From Spirochaetia bacterium (GTDB lineage: Bacteria > Spirochaetota > Spirochaetia > Sphaerochaetales > Sphaerochaetaceae): a DNA stretch of 6,558 bases. Below are positions 6,558 to 6,558 of the stretch, in pieces (positions within the stretch are counted from its first letter, which is position 1; every line of letters starts with the position of its first letter). A model generated the notes under the pieces. That model ran no database searches, was not told the origin of the DNA, and was given only the letters and a program-made list of their open reading frames with translations. Position numbers and translations under genes: made by a program. The stretch covers positions 1 through 6,558 of the forward strand of contig SABI01000140.1 of the NCBI GenBank assembly GCA_009929055.1. Direction: 5' to 3'.

Positions 6558-6558
6558 T

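Overview
The window is an AT-rich bacterial segment that reads as one compact, ordinary chromosomal block. All six protein-coding genes lie on the minus strand, so transcription runs from high to low coordinates. Shine-Dalgarno sequences (GGAGG, AAGGAG, AGGTGG) and TGA/TAA stops are conventional and TGA is used as a stop, which argues against a Mycoplasma-type code. The protein families fit a low-GC Gram-positive bacterium, a spirochaete or a relative, but the sequence alone does not settle the phylum. I see no tRNA, rRNA, CRISPR array, insertion sequence, integrase or attachment site, and no stretch over 300 bases lacks a gene.

Right part (4777-6546 and 4130-4780): a two-component system. 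The sensor kinase has a periplasmic or extracellular dCache domain, two membrane segments, a HAMP region, a coiled coil and a HisKA_3/HATPase_c core. The NarL-type response regulator follows with an ATGA overlap. A hairpin with a U5 tract closes this operon just after the regulator stop.

Middle (1933-3994): a separate promoter (TTGTTC-17-TACTAT) drives a GltPh-like acidic amino acid:cation symporter. An Asp/Glu racemase family gene overlaps the 3' end of the symporter gene by 17 nt, so the two are almost certainly co-expressed.

Left part (1-1826): a gpsA-type glycerol-3-phosphate dehydrogenase, and the N-terminal 271 codons of an adenine deaminase that runs off the left edge. A 106-nt gap containing a 23-bp inverted repeat separates gpsA from the racemase.

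The most coherent reading is an amino acid sensing, uptake and conversion module. The kinase sensor carries a residue pattern (Y130, R135, W137, Y138, Y153, D182) with the spacing I recall for the amino-acid-binding dCache motif. The neighbouring transporter has the aspartate-site signature of GltPh, and its partner has both catalytic cysteines and the hallmarks of aspartate racemase. The inference is that external L- or D-aspartate, or a related amino acid, is sensed by the kinase, the regulator controls the symporter-racemase operon, and the racemase interconverts the enantiomers after uptake. Each component belongs to a known family. The linkage, the ligand and any D-amino acid role are inference.
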